Shown piece after piece: positions 62,996-64,000 of a stretch of 64,000 bases of DNA. Both the position numbers and the translations under genes were made by a program. Under the pieces are notes generated by a model. That model did not search any database and was not told the origin of the DNA. It saw nothing but the letters and a program-made list of their open reading frames with translations. Origin of the DNA: Aequoribacter fuscus (GTDB lineage: Bacteria; Pseudomonadota; Gammaproteobacteria; Pseudomonadales; Halieaceae); NCBI RefSeq assembly GCF_009910365.1, contig NZ_CP036423.1, forward strand, positions 2,108,001 through 2,172,000, given 5' to 3'. Every line of letters starts with the position of its first letter. The first letter of the stretch is position 1.

Positions 62996-64000
62996 ATGTC
63001 CGTCACGAATAATACCCCGGCACAGCTTGATGTCTTAATTGTCGGCGCCGGCCTTTCTGGTATCAGCGCCGCCGTTCATTTACAACGAGAGCATCCGAAC
63101 TACACATTTCACATCACAGAAAGTCGAGCGAGCATAGGTGGAACATGGGATCTGTTTAAGTATCCGGGCATTCGCTCCGATTCTGATATGCATACCCTAG
63201 GCTTCGACTTTAAGCCCTGGATCGCAAAAAAATCGATAGCAGATGGCCCATCAATCAAGGCCTACATTGAAGAGACGGTGCAAGAGTATGGCCTTAGCTC
63301 CAAGATTACCTTGAATCAAAAAGTCATTTCAGCAGCGTGGGACAGCGCAAGCGCGCTGTGGAGCGTGCAACTGCAGACTGGTGATCACACACAAGAAATC
63401 CAGTGCCGCTTCTTGCAACTCTGCTGCGGGTACTACAACTACGACAGCGCCTACAAACCAGAATACCCTGGGGAAGATCGCTTTCACGGTCCCGTCATTC
63501 ACCCTCAGTTTTGGGACCCCGAGTTCGACTACGCAGACAAGCGGATCGTTGTGATCGGCAGTGGCGCAACCGCGGTCACGTTGGTACCGTCGCTCGCCAC
63601 GAAGGCGGGAAAGGTCACCATGTTACAGCGCTCGCCTACCTACATGGTATCGCGCCCATCACAAGACGGCATTGCAAATGCGCTACGCTCGTTCCTGCCC
63701 AACAGCTGGGCCTACAACTTAACGCGCATTAAAAACATTGGCTTACAGCAGTTCATCTATCAACGCTGCCGCAAATTTCCCGAACAAGCCAAGCACAGAA
63801 TCATAGACATGCTGCGTCCATTGCTCCCGGCCGGCTTCGACGTCGACAAACACTTTACGCCTTCGTACACACCATGGGAACAGCGTTTGTGCTTAGTCCC
63901 AGATGCCGATATGTTTGATGCGATTAAGTCCGGTAAAGCCGATATCGTTACCGACACTATCGCTCACTTTGACGAGTCAGGCATTTCACTAAGTTCGGGT
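62996..64000 (+). CDS. Baeyer-Villiger-type flavin monooxygenase (3' end beyond window)
   Basis: 335 codons are visible from ATG 62996, with GAGG 4 bases ahead. N-terminal FAD Rossmann motif GAGLSGISAA, then GGTWDLFKYPGIRSDSDMHTL. The fingerprint FxGxxxHxxxWD of Baeyer-Villiger monooxygenases is exact in FHGPVIHPQFWD, and the NADPH motif GSGATAVTLVPSLA follows. This class inserts oxygen next to a ketone using NADPH; complete proteins are about 490-520 residues. Substrate unknown. Likely regulated by the TetR gene just before it. Confidence 0.93.
   Translation, partial: MSVTNNTPAQLDVLIVGAGLSGISAAVHLQREHPNYTFHITESRASIGGTWDLFKYPGIRSDSDMHTLGFDFKPWIAKKSIADGPSIKAYIEETVQEYGLSSKITLNQKVISAAWDSASALWSVQLQTGDHTQEIQCRFLQLCCGYYNYDSAYKPEYPGEDRFHGPVIHPQFWDPEFDYADKRIVVIGSGATAVTLVPSLATKAGKVTMLQRSPTYMVSRPSQDGIANALRSFLPNSWAYNLTRIKNIGLQQFIYQRCRKFPEQAKHRIIDMLRPLLPAGFDVDKHFTPSYTPWEQRLCLVPDADMFDAIKSGKADIVTDTIAHFDESGISLSSG

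Noticed and set aside
1-64000. CRISPR array, prophage, origin of replication
   Set aside because: No spaced direct repeats, phage gene runs, or DnaA-box clusters were seen on reading.

Overview
The window reads as chromosome of a marine-type, Gram-negative gammaproteobacterium of the Cellvibrionales/Alteromonadales kind. Evidence: a TonB-dependent receptor operon for an alpha-glucan, MlaA, MnmC, DusA, HrpA, a gltX/tRNA-Ala(GGC) neighbourhood and Sec/lipoprotein signals throughout. Species assignment is not possible from sequence reading alone. Gene density is high and most genes are stacked with 4 to 16 base overlaps.

Left part (1-23.6 kb): ppk (cut by the left edge) and ppx are divergent. 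Then comes a 20 kb alpha-glucan (starch/maltodextrin) utilisation locus: a LacI-type regulator, two exported GH13 amylases, an MFS sugar transporter, a GH31 alpha-glucosidase, a GH97 glucosidase, a SusA-like GH13, a flavin-dependent halogenase-like protein, a large TonB-dependent receptor, cytosolic MalQ and a lipoprotein GH13 amylase. Four copies of a 14-bp palindrome (consensus TGAATASGTATTCA) lie in front of the transcription units and are the likely LacI operators. A strong terminator between the receptor and the enzyme genes probably sets receptor expression above that of the enzymes.

Middle (23.8-35.8 kb): an RND efflux pair, a beta-lactamase-fold lipoprotein hydrolase, and a GH43 glycosidase behind a Nudix-type (NrtR/AraR-like) regulator with a perfect 21-bp palindrome in front of it. 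Next is a complete IS3-family insertion sequence that has jumped into the loop of the terminator of tRNA-Ala(GGC), then gltX.

Centre right (35.9-52.3 kb): a tightly coupled minus-strand operon (M28 peptidase, GIY-YIG nuclease, divergent photolyase/cryptochrome, and two exported amidohydrolases, of which one has lost its metal-binding HxH). Facing it are dusA-tal-terB. Then come a receiver-PP2C / STAS partner-switching pair, mlaA, hrpA, a MaoC hydratase and an unrecognised gene.

Right part (52.4-64 kb): mnmC coupled to a glutaminyl-cyclase-like propeller, an M16 presequence-type protease, a four-gene cluster (outer-membrane barrel, small exported protein with a leader-peptidase-like motif, small membrane protein, exported C39 peptidase) that looks like an uncharacterised peptide/surface-protein system, an SLC13 transporter with RCK_C domains, a TetR regulator and a Baeyer-Villiger-type monooxygenase cut by the right edge. 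I consider the C39 cluster and the photolyase/nuclease operon the best candidates for new biology.
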